A stretch of 64,000 nt of DNA from Alkalihalobacillus sp. FSL W8-0930 (GTDB lineage: Bacteria; Bacillota; Bacilli; Bacillales; Bacillaceae_D): positions 868,001 through 932,000 of the forward strand of contig CP150183.1 of the NCBI GenBank assembly GCA_037965595.1, read 5' to 3'. Below are positions 15,950 through 24,913 of the stretch, one piece after another. The notes below the pieces were generated by a model that did no database searches, was not told the origin of the DNA, and saw only the letters and a program-made list of their open reading frames with translations. Numbering within the stretch: position 1 is the stretch's first letter; each line of letters starts with the position of its first letter. A program made the position numbers and the translations under genes.

Positions 15950-18559
15950 TCATCGTTTACGTCTCCGGTCCACATACCAGCCACCTGTTAGCAATAAGCC
16001 AGCTATTGTAATTGCACTTGACTCGATAAAGTAAGGAGGGTAATACGAAAAGGTTATTTCGTTTTCTCCATCTTGAAGTGCAACCGCCATAAAGGCAAAG
16101 TTAGCCTTTTCGACAGGTACTTTCTCACCGTTTACGTTTGCTGTCCATCCTTTTTCAAAAGGCACTGGAATGGTAAGGTATTCGTTTGAGTTGGCATTTT
16201 CAACGGTAAATGACATCTTGCGTCCGTCAATGGAAACAGAGAGATCAGATTCATCTGCACGCTCAACCGCTTCATCTAGCTTCTCGTAGTTTTCTTGGTA
16301 GATGGAGAACTGATCGAGTTGGTAGCTTCCTTTACGCATCCGGAAAGAGACGGTCTTATCCATTGGCACACGTATTGTTAAATCATTCACGCCTGTTTTG
16401 TAAATAGACTCTCGTGATTTGCGATCGGTCACGTAGTCATTCACCTCAAGCTTAAAGAGCTTGGCTGTCTCTGATTGATTTAAAAGGTGGAAGGATACAT
16501 AAAGATCACTATCTTCGTCATCTGAAATGGACGTAGGAATCTGTAAATCAAGACCGCCACGATCCTCTGTGATCGTCAGGATTCCATCCTCATATGATCC
16601 ACCAACCGCCTCAAATTCAACATCTTGAATAAAGTTTTCGTTATTGCTTGGCTCGCTTAACGTGTTATCTGACGGATTCTCCAAAATTACACCGTCCAGC
16701 ATAGCATGTTCTCTTGTTAACATAGGTTGATCCTGCATTTGCTCCTCACTATAAATCGTTGATGTTACACGAGCAAATGGAAGCATGTTCTGATTTTGAT
16801 AGACTACATACGATTCATTTTCTTCAAAGGGTTCAAATCCATAAGGTGCATGAATCTCTTGCTCCTTAGGGAAAAGAATATATTTCCCACCAAGTAGGCT
16901 ATATAAATTTGCTCGATCTCCAAAACCAGAATAGCGACTGACGCTTTCTCGTTTCATATCAATTTGAAGATCATTATAGTAGAAAAAGAGCATGTGCTGA
17001 TTTAATACACTTGAATAGCTACTAATGCTAGGGAACCCCTGTACCATCCCTGTATTATTCCGCCCGCTTCGGCCGCCAACAACCCATTCAAGTCGTGCTA
17101 GTGGATCGTCATCCTGATCCAGCACGGAATGAATCAGATCAACCTGCTCACTTGGTTGATACTCTTCTGTGATAAAGGCAACATTTGCATTGGTTAAGTT
17201 TCCAGCCTGTGATAGCTGCTTATCTTGATAGTGGTAAGCAAGTAAAAGCTGGGTCGCAATGACAGAGGTCGCAAGTAATCCAATTGCATACGCTGGTCGC
17301 TTCCAAATGACCCATACAAAAGCCAAAAGCATGATCGGAACAAGGAGGAAGAATTCTTTTATCCCGACACGACTTAGTTGAAGGGTTCGGTCTGTCACAA
17401 ACACTATGATGAACAATAAGAATGTACTAACCGTAGAAAAGATCATTTGTTTTCGCGGCATGTGAGCGACCTTTGATAATGCAACCGACACTGCACCACC
17501 TATGGCAAATGAGCCCATGTATTCAAACCGATTCTGAGGAGCGGAGAAGCCATTAAAGACACTGGCTATAATCGGAATGTAGTGCATGATTATAAAAAGC
17601 AAAGATAGTACGGCAAAGAACCGAAACATTTTATCCTTGTACAGTGATTTGATAAACACGAATAAAAGAAAGAGTGCGGGTAAGATCAATGTCCGGCTTG
17701 TAAAGAAGATATTATCATGTAATGAAACCCAATCAATTGGATCTTCAAAGGGAGGACGATAGTTATTTAAGAACCCGTATACCGCAGGAACAAACGATAT
17801 CGCTCCGATGGCAAAGCTGAGTAGAATTGAAGGTATGTAGTATTTCACTTGTTCAAGGATGGATGCACGGTCATCCTTGAAGCGAATGAACCAACGCAAC
17901 AAAACATAGATTGCCACAAACAGGCAGCTCATATAAGCAAAATAAAAGTTATTAAATAAGGCGAGACTTAATCCGAGAATAAACCAGAATGGTTGTTTTT
18001 CCCGGATGATTTTTTCGATCCCTAAGACAAGCAAGGGGATCCAAAGATAAGCATCTGCGAAAAATTCCCAAAAAGCTGCGTGTCGATAATACATAACACT
18101 ACTAGCGTAAAGCAATGCTCCTGTAAACGTAGGAAGGTATCCAAGCTTAAATGTTCTGAAGGCAGCTGTTGTTAAAAGAATGATGATCATCATTCTGAAC
18201 ACACTCACAATTACGCTTGATTGCGCCCAGAAAAGGAGATCAGGACTACTTATAAATGAGAATGTTTCCATCAACCAAACAAAAAACACGGTTGCGAGAA
18301 ACACCATGTTTGTGGAAAAGTAATAAGCTAGCTGACCGAACGTGCCACTACCAAGTCCAAAGTCATGGGAGTAGAACCACTCTCCATTTGTATAATGTTG
18401 ATAAAGAAAATGCTTAAACGGAACCATTTGTGAGAGCCCATCATTGGGCCCCACCATAAACCGACCATGTGAAAGTTCTTTTAAGAAGAAAAAATGTGCA
18501 AGAATGGCAAAAGCGAGACTTCCAATGATCAGTAACCAAACTGTACTTTTACGTTTCAT
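15950..18559 (-). CDS. yfhO: YfhO family GT-C type glycosyltransferase
   Basis: An 869-residue polytopic protein: some twelve hydrophobic segments up to about residue 420, then a large extracellular beta-rich domain, and a last helix before a basic end (VDRRRKR). ATG at 18559 has GGAGC six bases upstream; an in-frame ATG at 18571 does not. Family knowledge: in Bacillus the GT2 CsbB makes undecaprenyl-P-GlcNAc, a GtrA/GtcA protein flips it, and YfhO transfers the sugar outside the membrane to lipoteichoic acid. The same three partners are encoded here as one overlapping operon. The N-terminal extracytoplasmic loop HGRFMVGPNDGLSQM is typical of YfhO. Confidence 0.9.
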   Translation of the reverse strand: MKRKSTVWLLIIGSLAFAILAHFFFLKELSHGRFMVGPNDGLSQMVPFKHFLYQHYTNGEWFYSHDFGLGSGTFGQLAYYFSTNMVFLATVFFVWLMETFSFISSPDLLFWAQSSVIVSVFRMMIIILLTTAAFRTFKLGYLPTFTGALLYASSVMYYRHAAFWEFFADAYLWIPLLVLGIEKIIREKQPFWFILGLSLALFNNFYFAYMSCLFVAIYVLLRWFIRFKDDRASILEQVKYYIPSILLSFAIGAISFVPAVYGFLNNYRPPFEDPIDWVSLHDNIFFTSRTLILPALFLLFVFIKSLYKDKMFRFFAVLSLLFIIMHYIPIIASVFNGFSAPQNRFEYMGSFAIGGAVSVALSKVAHMPRKQMIFSTVSTFLLFIIVFVTDRTLQLSRVGIKEFFLLVPIMLLAFVWVIWKRPAYAIGLLATSVIATQLLLAYHYQDKQLSQAGNLTNANVAFITEEYQPSEQVDLIHSVLDQDDDPLARLEWVVGGRSGRNNTGMVQGFPSISSYSSVLNQHMLFFYYNDLQIDMKRESVSRYSGFGDRANLYSLLGGKYILFPKEQEIHAPYGFEPFEENESYVVYQNQNMLPFARVTSTIYSEEQMQDQPMLTREHAMLDGVILENPSDNTLSEPSNNENFIQDVEFEAVGGSYEDGILTITEDRGGLDLQIPTSISDDEDSDLYVSFHLLNQSETAKLFKLEVNDYVTDRKSRESIYKTGVNDLTIRVPMDKTVSFRMRKGSYQLDQFSIYQENYEKLDEAVERADESDLSVSIDGRKMSFTVENANSNEYLTIPVPFEKGWTANVNGEKVPVEKANFAFMAVALQDGENEITFSYYPPYFIESSAITIAGLLLTGGWYVDRRRKR

Positions 18560-18944
18560 GTTGAGCTCCATTTTGTTTTAGGATTTTTCCGGTGACAAGA
18601 AACGTGACAGGGACCGTGATAAACATCGCAGCAATAGGAGCAATATTACTAGAGAGCGAGAAAAGCTCAACAAAGACAAACACTAAACTGGATGAAACGG
18701 TTATATTCACTAGCTGTGTCAGAGGAAACTGAAAGAATTTGCGCCAGGTTGGTTTAACCCCGTAGGTAAAATAACAATTAAGAAAATAGGAAATAACCAT
18801 GCTAATTAAAATACCAGTGACGTGCGCAATCATATAATAAACATTAAACACATTGTTGAAGAGTAAGAAGATGAGGTAGTAATTCAACGTGTTTACTCCC
18901 CCTACAATGACAAACCGAAAAAATTCATTATTTAGCTTTTTCAT
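18549..18944 (-). CDS. gtcA: GtrA/GtcA family polyprenyl-sugar flippase
   Basis: A 131-residue protein with four hydrophobic segments. FFRFVIVGGVNTLNYYLIF is the GtrA N-terminal signature and SYFLNCYFTYG follows helix 2. It is proposed to move undecaprenyl-P-sugar across the membrane for wall-polymer decoration. The gene overlaps the glycosyltransferase gene by 17 bases and yfhO by 11, which indicates translational coupling of the three parts. Confidence 0.9.
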   Translation of the reverse strand: MKKLNNEFFRFVIVGGVNTLNYYLIFLLFNNVFNVYYMIAHVTGILISMVISYFLNCYFTYGVKPTWRKFFQFPLTQLVNITVSSSLVFVFVELFSLSSNIAPIAAMFITVPVTFLVTGKILKQNGAQHET

Positions 18945-19884
18945 ACCTGATGCCTCGATCCAGATTTGTTTCTTTCACTAAGTAGTGTGGACGCCTTTTG
19001 GTCTCATTATAGATACGTCCAATGTATTCTCCGATGATTCCTAAGCTTACAAGCTGAATGCCGCCTAAGGCAAGAATAGCGGAAATTAACGTGAAGTAGC
19101 CCGGTACCTCAACGCCTGTTCGCATAATCTGGAAAAAAGTAAAAACAATATAAGCGAGTGAAAATAAAAGAATGCCAGAGCCTGCATATAAGCACAGACG
19201 CAATGGTTTCATGTTAAAGGATACGATGCCATCAATTCCGTAATTAATGAGCTTTTGCATCGACCATTTTGATTGACCATTCTTCCGCACAACATTCTCG
19301 TAATGAACCACTTTCTGGTCAAAACCAATCCAAGAGAACAAGCCTTTTGAGAAACGGTTTCCTTCACTTAAAACAAGCAGAGCATCAACCGCGCGACGAC
19401 TTAAAAGACGGAAGTCACCTACTCCATTTTCTAGCTTTACATCAACCACTTTGTTCATTAATTTATAGTACAATGTAGACAATGTACTACGAACAAAGCT
19501 TTCACCTTTTCGGTCGCGCTGGGCAATGACTTGATCGTATCCTTCTTCAAAACCAAGCAAAAGCTCATGCACAAGTTCTACAGGGTGTTGAAGGTCGGCA
19601 TCAATCACAATGAGACAATCACCTTTTGCATGTTGAAAACCAGCTAGAATGGCTGACTCTTTACCGAAATTCCGGGTGAACGATACATATTTAACATTTG
19701 AATGCCACTTAGAAAGACGTTGTAGTTCTGTGAGTGTACGGTCAGAGCTTCCATCATCAACAAAGATGACTTCAAGGCGATAGTGAGTGGATGCCACTTC
19801 ATCTCTCATTGCCCGATAAAAAGCATCGACATTTTCTTCTTCGTTATATGAGGGAACGATAACTGATAATAATGGTTTGTCCAT
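18928..19884 (-). CDS. csbB: Family 2 glycosyltransferase (CsbB/GtrB-like)
   Basis: A 318-residue polyisoprenyl-phosphate glycosyltransferase. LSVIVPSYNEEENVDAFYRA starts the GT-A fold; VFVDDGSSD, IDADLQHPVELV (DxD-type metal site) and KNGQSKWSM are the conserved motifs; two C-terminal helices at about 230-255 and 265-288 are typical of the GtrB/DPMS3 group. It would charge undecaprenyl phosphate with a sugar, probably GlcNAc if it is a true CsbB. It is first in the operon; RBS AGGAGG. A SigB-like promoter lies upstream, which matches control of csbB in B. subtilis. Confidence 0.88.
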   Translation of the reverse strand: MDKPLLSVIVPSYNEEENVDAFYRAMRDEVASTHYRLEVIFVDDGSSDRTLTELQRLSKWHSNVKYVSFTRNFGKESAILAGFQHAKGDCLIVIDADLQHPVELVHELLLGFEEGYDQVIAQRDRKGESFVRSTLSTLYYKLMNKVVDVKLENGVGDFRLLSRRAVDALLVLSEGNRFSKGLFSWIGFDQKVVHYENVVRKNGQSKWSMQKLINYGIDGIVSFNMKPLRLCLYAGSGILLFSLAYIVFTFFQIMRTGVEVPGYFTLISAILALGGIQLVSLGIIGEYIGRIYNETKRRPHYLVKETNLDRGIRYEKAK

Positions 19885-19956
19885 ATAAAGGCCTCCTACA
19901 TGTTATGTTTAGTTCAAATTTGTGGCCATAGAAAAGTAGTGGTAAGCAATAACATA

Positions 19957-19980
19957 ATACCCTTTTTCACAAAAAGAAAC
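19957..19980 (-). promoter_or_regulatory. Candidate SigB promoter of the csbB-gtcA-yfhO operon
   Basis: On the minus strand GTTTCT, 12 bases, GGGTAT. The SigB consensus is GTTTAA-N12/14-GGGWAT, so one half matches fully and the other in four of six positions. It lies about 75 bases before the first start codon. Confidence 0.5.
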
Positions 19981-20075
19981 CTACATTGCCCCTTGTTAAA
20001 AAAACAAAAATTGTGGTGTAAACAAGAGAGAATATGGAGAATGTTTCAATAAAGCCCAAGGGAGGCTCTTACTGT

Positions 20076-21131
20076 ATGAAACAAAAACGTTTAATAATAT
20101 GTTCAGTACTTGGACTTCTTGTCGCAGGAGGAGTGTGGTGGATGATACATCAAGAGAAGGAGACCATTCGTTCCTTAGCTGAAGACGACTCACTTTTGTT
20201 TGGAACGGCTATACGATATCTGCCTTTTTCTGAAGACCCTGACTATCTACATTTGATCAAAAACGAATATAATGCTGTTACAATAGAGAATGAGTTAAAG
20301 ATGGAACTCATGATGCCTGAAGAAGGAGTCTATGATTTTGAACAGGCAGATGAGATGATTCACTTTGCAGAAGAGAATCAAATAAGCGTTCGAGGCCACA
20401 CTCTTGTCTGGGAACGAGTCCCCTGGTGGCTTGAGCATGGTAATTATACAGATGCAGAAATCACCAGCTTATTAAAACAGTATGTCCAAACGACAGTTGA
20501 GCGATACAAAGGAAAACTGTACGCCTGGGATGTGGTGAACGAGGCATTTGAGTCAGACGGAAGCCTAAAGGATAATTTTTGGTTACGGCACATAGGACCC
20601 GACTACATTGCGCTTGCCTTTCAGTGGGCGAAGGAGGCGGATCCTGATGTATTGCTTTTTTATAATGATTACGAAAACGACGTATGGTCTCCTAAAACGG
20701 AAGCAGCTCTTACGTATCTCACATCGCTTCGGGGAAGTGGTGTGCCAATTGACGGGATTGGGCTACAAATGCACCTGGATCTTGCCAATGATTTTGAGCC
20801 GGAGCAACTTGAAGATGTAATGAATGTGATGGGGCAGGCAGGATTTCTTGTGCACATTACAGAATTAGACATTAAGCTTCAACATAGTGGTGAGGATCTT
20901 GAAACCAAAAGGCAAAAGCAAGCTGAACGATATGCAGACATTATGAGCGTATGTCTAGCAAATCATGCGTGCGATACATATATTGTCTGGGGTGCGGCAG
21001 ACCCTTACAGTTGGATCAGTTCTACAGATGAAGCATCAGCTGATCTGGCCTATCCTCTACTTTTTGACCACGAATTGAAACGAAAGCCAGCATATGAAGC
21101 AATCAAAAAGGTTATGAAATCAGAAAAATAG
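20076..21131 (+). CDS. GH10 endo-1,4-beta-xylanase, membrane-anchored
   Basis: A 351-residue retaining xylanase. ATG at 20076 follows AAGGGAGGCTC; an upstream in-frame ATG lacks a site. Residues 5-23 form a hydrophobic signal anchor without an obvious cleavage site or lipobox. The GH10 barrel shows TIENELKMELMMPEEG, GHTLVWERVPWWL, acid/base Glu156 in WDVVNEAF and nucleophile Glu263 in ITELDI. It lacks carbohydrate-binding modules, so it probably acts at the cell surface on soluble xylan or xylo-oligosaccharides. The next gene is an esterase 20 bases downstream. Alternative specificity (other GH10 beta-glycans) cannot be excluded. Confidence 0.92.
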   Translation: MKQKRLIICSVLGLLVAGGVWWMIHQEKETIRSLAEDDSLLFGTAIRYLPFSEDPDYLHLIKNEYNAVTIENELKMELMMPEEGVYDFEQADEMIHFAEENQISVRGHTLVWERVPWWLEHGNYTDAEITSLLKQYVQTTVERYKGKLYAWDVVNEAFESDGSLKDNFWLRHIGPDYIALAFQWAKEADPDVLLFYNDYENDVWSPKTEAALTYLTSLRGSGVPIDGIGLQMHLDLANDFEPEQLEDVMNVMGQAGFLVHITELDIKLQHSGEDLETKRQKQAERYADIMSVCLANHACDTYIVWGAADPYSWISSTDEASADLAYPLLFDHELKRKPAYEAIKKVMKSEK

Positions 21132-21151
21132 TTTAAAAGGAGCCATTACCT

Positions 21152-22144
21152 ATGATAGAGCCTGATCAGTTTATTGAAAGCCTTTACAGTAAAAGACAAC
21201 AAACAGCCTTAGAGCCATCTCTAGCCAGAATGGAGCTAGAAAAGCTTCTTGGAGACGTTCCACAAGCAAGTTTAGATGTGGATTTGACCAAACTAGAAAC
21301 AGTAGAATGCATCGGTTACACAAGAGAACGTTTCCGGTTTAAAGCAAGTGATGATCTATTTATCCCTTTTTATGTGTTAACGCCGCATACCACAAGTCAA
21401 ACGCAGTTTAAGAGCATTTTAGCGTTGCATGGACATGGGTACGGTAGTAGAGAATTAATTGGCTTAAACGCAGATGATACAGAAGAAGAAGGAGAACCGG
21501 GAATACATCGGCAGTTGGCTGTACAGCTCGTACAGAAAGGTTTTAAAGTATTTGCACCTGAAATTCTAGGGTTTGGTGATCGCAGATTTACGAAAGACAA
21601 GGAAGAGGATAACAAAAACTCATGCTTCAGTCTAGCGGCTGCTCTGATGATGTCAGGTTCAACCTTAGCTGGCATGAGAGTGTTTGAAGCAAGACGAATG
21701 ATTGATGTGATGGCTACGTTTCCTGACGTAGATGAAGAACAAGTTGGACTCGTAGGATTTTCAGGTGGAGGACTTGTCTCAGCGTTGGTTTCGGCACTGG
21801 ATACCAGAGTAAAAGCAACGGTATTAACTGGTTTTGCAAATACATTCAAGGATAGCATTCTTGATCGTAACCACTGCTTAGATAACTACATACCGGGCAT
21901 CCTCTCTATAGGAGAGCAGCCGGATATCCTTCGACTCGTTGCCCCAAGAGCTTTGTTTTTAGAGGCAGGAGACGAAGATCGTGTGTTCCCGCTACGTGGA
22001 GTGAAGACAGCCATTGAACAGGTTGAAGCGGTGTATAAGGAAAACAATATGCAGGATCAATTTGACTATGATATCTTCTCAGGTGGTCATATTATTAACG
22101 GGCGTACATTTATTGATTGGTTTGAGCGGGTGTTGGTGAGTTGA
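21152..22144 (+). CDS. Alpha/beta hydrolase (Abhydrolase_7/acetyl-esterase type)
   Basis: A 330-residue cytoplasmic alpha/beta hydrolase with no signal peptide. SILALHGHGYG is the oxyanion strand, VGLVGFSGGGLVSAL the nucleophile elbow (Ser), EAGDEDRVFP carries the acid Asp and FSGGHIING the His. The layout resembles dienelactone-hydrolase-like and Abhydrolase_7 esterases. Being directly behind a xylanase, a role in removing acetyl or other ester groups from imported xylo-oligosaccharides is plausible but inferred only from context. The gene ends at repeat copy D, whose hairpin probably terminates it. RBS is AAAAGGAGCC. Confidence 0.82.
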   Translation: MIEPDQFIESLYSKRQQTALEPSLARMELEKLLGDVPQASLDVDLTKLETVECIGYTRERFRFKASDDLFIPFYVLTPHTTSQTQFKSILALHGHGYGSRELIGLNADDTEEEGEPGIHRQLAVQLVQKGFKVFAPEILGFGDRRFTKDKEEDNKNSCFSLAAALMMSGSTLAGMRVFEARRMIDVMATFPDVDEEQVGLVGFSGGGLVSALVSALDTRVKATVLTGFANTFKDSILDRNHCLDNYIPGILSIGEQPDILRLVAPRALFLEAGDEDRVFPLRGVKTAIEQVEAVYKENNMQDQFDYDIFSGGHIINGRTFIDWFERVLVS

Positions 22145-22152
22145 AAACACAG

Positions 22153-22427
22153 AAAAGAGACTGAAACAAAACTATAAATCAACTAGAAAATGGCGAATGA
22201 TTCTACGATCGAATCATTCGCCATTCGTTTTTTTTATTATTTGGTGAGACGAGCGTAAGGAGAACCCGAGACTCCTACTGAACAGAACGCGGTGAAGACA
22301 CTGTAGCGGTGCTTTTCCCGCGGAGGGGGCTGCCGTTCACGGCGGGTGCGAGGGATTCTCCTGAAGCGGATTTATTGCTATGTTCGTGTTTTACTATCCA
22401 CATAAATGTTATGTCCCAGTCTCTTTT
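22153..22427 (+). repeat. Interspersed repeat copy D (longest, best termini)
   Basis: A 275-bp copy with 20-bp terminal inverted repeats, AAAAGAGACTGAAACAAAAC at 22153-22172 and GTTATGTCCCAGTCTCTTTT at 22408-22427. The hairpin TGGCGAATGATTC...GAATCATTCGCCA (22191-22222) is followed by eight Ts, giving a terminator for the esterase gene. An extra GGGGCTGCCGTTCACGG segment makes it longer than copy A. Confidence 0.88.
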
Positions 22428-22456
22428 CATTTTGAGGAATAAGTCTGTTTATTCAC

Positions 22457-22885
22457 TTAAATCTTCTTGCTAAACCCCGTACTTTTAGCCTGAAAGCCCA
22501 TTTTTTCATAGAAGGCATGCGCTGCTGCTCGTTCGGCGCGGTTCCCACTGTTTAACACCAGGGTGTTGATACCCTGCGTTAGAGCCCATTCCTCAATGGC
22601 TTCAATTAATGCTTTTCCCACACCGTTTCTCCGCTCATTTTCATCAACTACAAAGGCAACGATTCGAACGTATTGACCAGTTGCCTCATAAAAAAGACCA
22701 CGATGTAAGCCGGCAAAGCCGATACATTGATTGTTTGATTCTACAACCAATGTATGATAGTCAGCATTCTTTGATAGCGTGTCAAACCTAAGAATTAGGT
22801 CTGCCTCAGTGGTTGGATAACCAAGCTGTTCCATTAAATGAACTAATTTTTGAGGATCGTTTTTGTCTATCGGTCTAATATTCAA
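22457..22885 (-). CDS. GNAT family N-acetyltransferase
   Basis: A 142-residue single-domain acetyltransferase. TTG at 22885 is preferred (AAAGGAGCCCC seven bases upstream); the longer frame overlaps the ABC gene and has no site. Core motifs: YVRIVAFVVDENERRNGVGKALIEAIE (acetyl-CoA loop NERRNGVGKAL) and SGNRAERAAAHAFYEKMGF. Substrate unknown. It follows the bmrD-like gene by about 16 bases and is probably the last gene of that operon, which might link it to drug or toxin modification; this is only context. Confidence 0.85.
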   Translation of the reverse strand: MNIRPIDKNDPQKLVHLMEQLGYPTTEADLILRFDTLSKNADYHTLVVESNNQCIGFAGLHRGLFYEATGQYVRIVAFVVDENERRNGVGKALIEAIEEWALTQGINTLVLNSGNRAERAAAHAFYEKMGFQAKSTGFSKKI

Positions 22886-22901
22886 AGTGGGGCTCCTTTC
22901 T

Positions 22902-24911
22902 TTAACTCGCTTCATTTTTCTGAAGACGGTACATTTGTGCATACGATCCGTCGAGCTTCATGAGTTCATCGTGATTTCCTTGTTCTACAATCTCACCACG
23001 ATTTAATACTAAGATCTGATCGGCATCCTGTATGGTAGACAGTCGGTGTGCAATGATAAATGTAGTCCGACCCGTCTTTAAGGATTCCATACCCGTTTGA
23101 ATAAGTCCTTCTGTTTCCGTATCAATACTTGAGGTGGCTTCATCTAAAACAAGGATAGCAGGGTCGGCAACGAGGGCACGCGCAAAGCTGATCAATTGTC
23201 TTTGGCCACTAGAAAGGGTATTTCCTTTCTCCTGTACTTCTTCATCAAGTCCGTTTGGCAAGCTGTTAAACAGCTCCGTCCCTCCAACTAAATCAATCGC
23301 GCGTTCAATTTGCTCTCTTGTGATATCAGGGTTCTCCATTGCTACATTTGAAGCAATCGTTCCGGTGAAAAGATACGGTTCCTGTAACACAATTCCCATG
23401 TGCTCTCGTAAGCCTTGTGGAGATATGTCTTTTGTACTCTTACCATCAATCAGGATTTCACCTTTTTGACAGTCGTAAAAACGGAAGAGTAAATTCATGA
23501 TGGAGCTTTTACCGGATCCCGTATGTCCAACGAGCGCAACGGTTTCCCCAGGCTCGGCTTTAAATGTTAAATCTTTTAAAACATATTCCTCGTCTTTGTA
23601 CGCAAATGATACATGATTAAAAGCCACTTCGCCATGAGGTCGATCAATCACTGAATCATCGACATCACTGCCGTCTTTATCCATTAATTCAAACACGCGG
23701 TCACCAGATACACGCGCTTGCTCTAAATTAGCTAACTGATTCACAATTTGGCTAACCGGCTCAAACAAACGGTTTACGTAATCAACAAACGCATAGATGA
23801 CTCCAAGTGTTAAGAAGCTAGACCAGCCTCCGCCTCCAGTACCACCCATGATTACAACAATCAACGCAACAAAAACAAGGTTTCTAAGCACACCTGTTAA
23901 GTTATGAGACGTTAAGGAATTTAAGCGAAGCATGTTTGTTTGGAATCCGTAGTGCTCCTTATTTAAGCGCTCAAACTCTGTGGATTGCTGATTCTCTCGA
24001 TTAAATGCCTGAATGATTGGCATGCCTTGAATATTTTCATTCATGGCCGCATTAATTTCACTAATCTTTGATCGGATGTTTCGGTTGTAGTTAACGGAAT
24101 ACTTCCGGTAAAGCTTCATCCAAAGATATAGGATAGGAAGCAAGACAAGTGTAATCAGACCAAGCCTTACATCTAATAGGAATAAGGCAATGTACACCCC
24201 AATAATTGAGATGGCACTTGAGAAGAAGTTAGCCAAAACCGTCATATATAATTCGCGAATGGCTTCGGTATCATTTGTCACCCGAGATACGATTTTACCC
24301 GCTGGAAGATGGTCAAAAAATCGAACGGGTAAGCGGGACAAATGATTAAATGCATCTGTACGAATTCGCTGAATGATGCGGTTTGCTGACTTTTGCAGCA
24401 AGTATCTTTGACCGTATTGGAAAAAGGAAGAGCCTACGATCAGAGCGAGATACAGCCCAAGCAACATCATAATCGGTCGAATCTCCGGCTGATAAAAAGC
24501 CATAACCTCATCAGTTGAGAGAGTTTGAGCTGCTGCTTCAAACGTACCGTCTGCATTTGTTACTTGAAGCAGTCCGTCTTGATACCTAAATTCTCCGTCT
24601 GGTAATGGGTCTGATGTAACATAAAAGTCTAAGCCGTCTTGATGAATGTAGATGGCTTCACCAGTTTGATCGGCAGAGGATACATTACCACTGCGCGTAT
24701 ACGTTGTTCCTTCGTATTCAACAGATTGAGTTCCGCCCTCTGTCACATACCATGCTTCATCAATACTTGAAATGTGGTTATCAATGATCGTCTTAGCGAT
24801 GAATGGACCGGTTAAAGAAGCGGCTACCGACACGCTTAGTAGGAGCAAGGCAATGATGATCGTGTTTTTACTTGTAAGTGCGTATTGATATAAGCGTTTC
24901 TCTGTACTCAT
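22902..24911 (-). CDS. bmrD: BmrD-like half of heterodimeric multidrug ABC exporter
   Basis: A 669-residue type IV ABC half-transporter with six membrane helices, an unusual large extracytoplasmic insert between helices 1 and 2 (about residues 45-135), and a C-terminal ATPase. Walker A is GHTGSGKS, the signature NTLSSGQRQ is intact with S at position two, Walker B is AILVLDEATSS with catalytic Glu, and the H-loop is IIAHRLST. The insert and length (B. subtilis YheH/BmrD 673 aa) support BmrD. It pairs with the upstream gene, three bases away, to export drugs and dyes. The complete catalytic site lies between its Walker B Glu and the partner. Confidence 0.9.
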   Translation of the reverse strand: MSTEKRLYQYALTSKNTIIIALLLLSVSVAASLTGPFIAKTIIDNHISSIDEAWYVTEGGTQSVEYEGTTYTRSGNVSSADQTGEAIYIHQDGLDFYVTSDPLPDGEFRYQDGLLQVTNADGTFEAAAQTLSTDEVMAFYQPEIRPIMMLLGLYLALIVGSSFFQYGQRYLLQKSANRIIQRIRTDAFNHLSRLPVRFFDHLPAGKIVSRVTNDTEAIRELYMTVLANFFSSAISIIGVYIALFLLDVRLGLITLVLLPILYLWMKLYRKYSVNYNRNIRSKISEINAAMNENIQGMPIIQAFNRENQQSTEFERLNKEHYGFQTNMLRLNSLTSHNLTGVLRNLVFVALIVVIMGGTGGGGWSSFLTLGVIYAFVDYVNRLFEPVSQIVNQLANLEQARVSGDRVFELMDKDGSDVDDSVIDRPHGEVAFNHVSFAYKDEEYVLKDLTFKAEPGETVALVGHTGSGKSSIMNLLFRFYDCQKGEILIDGKSTKDISPQGLREHMGIVLQEPYLFTGTIASNVAMENPDITREQIERAIDLVGGTELFNSLPNGLDEEVQEKGNTLSSGQRQLISFARALVADPAILVLDEATSSIDTETEGLIQTGMESLKTGRTTFIIAHRLSTIQDADQILVLNRGEIVEQGNHDELMKLDGSYAQMYRLQKNEAS

Positions 24912-24913
24912 AA

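Noticed and set aside
20034-20075. Upstream ATG extending the xylanase by 14 residues
   Set aside because: No ribosome site before it, whereas AAGGGAGGCTC precedes the ATG at 20076.
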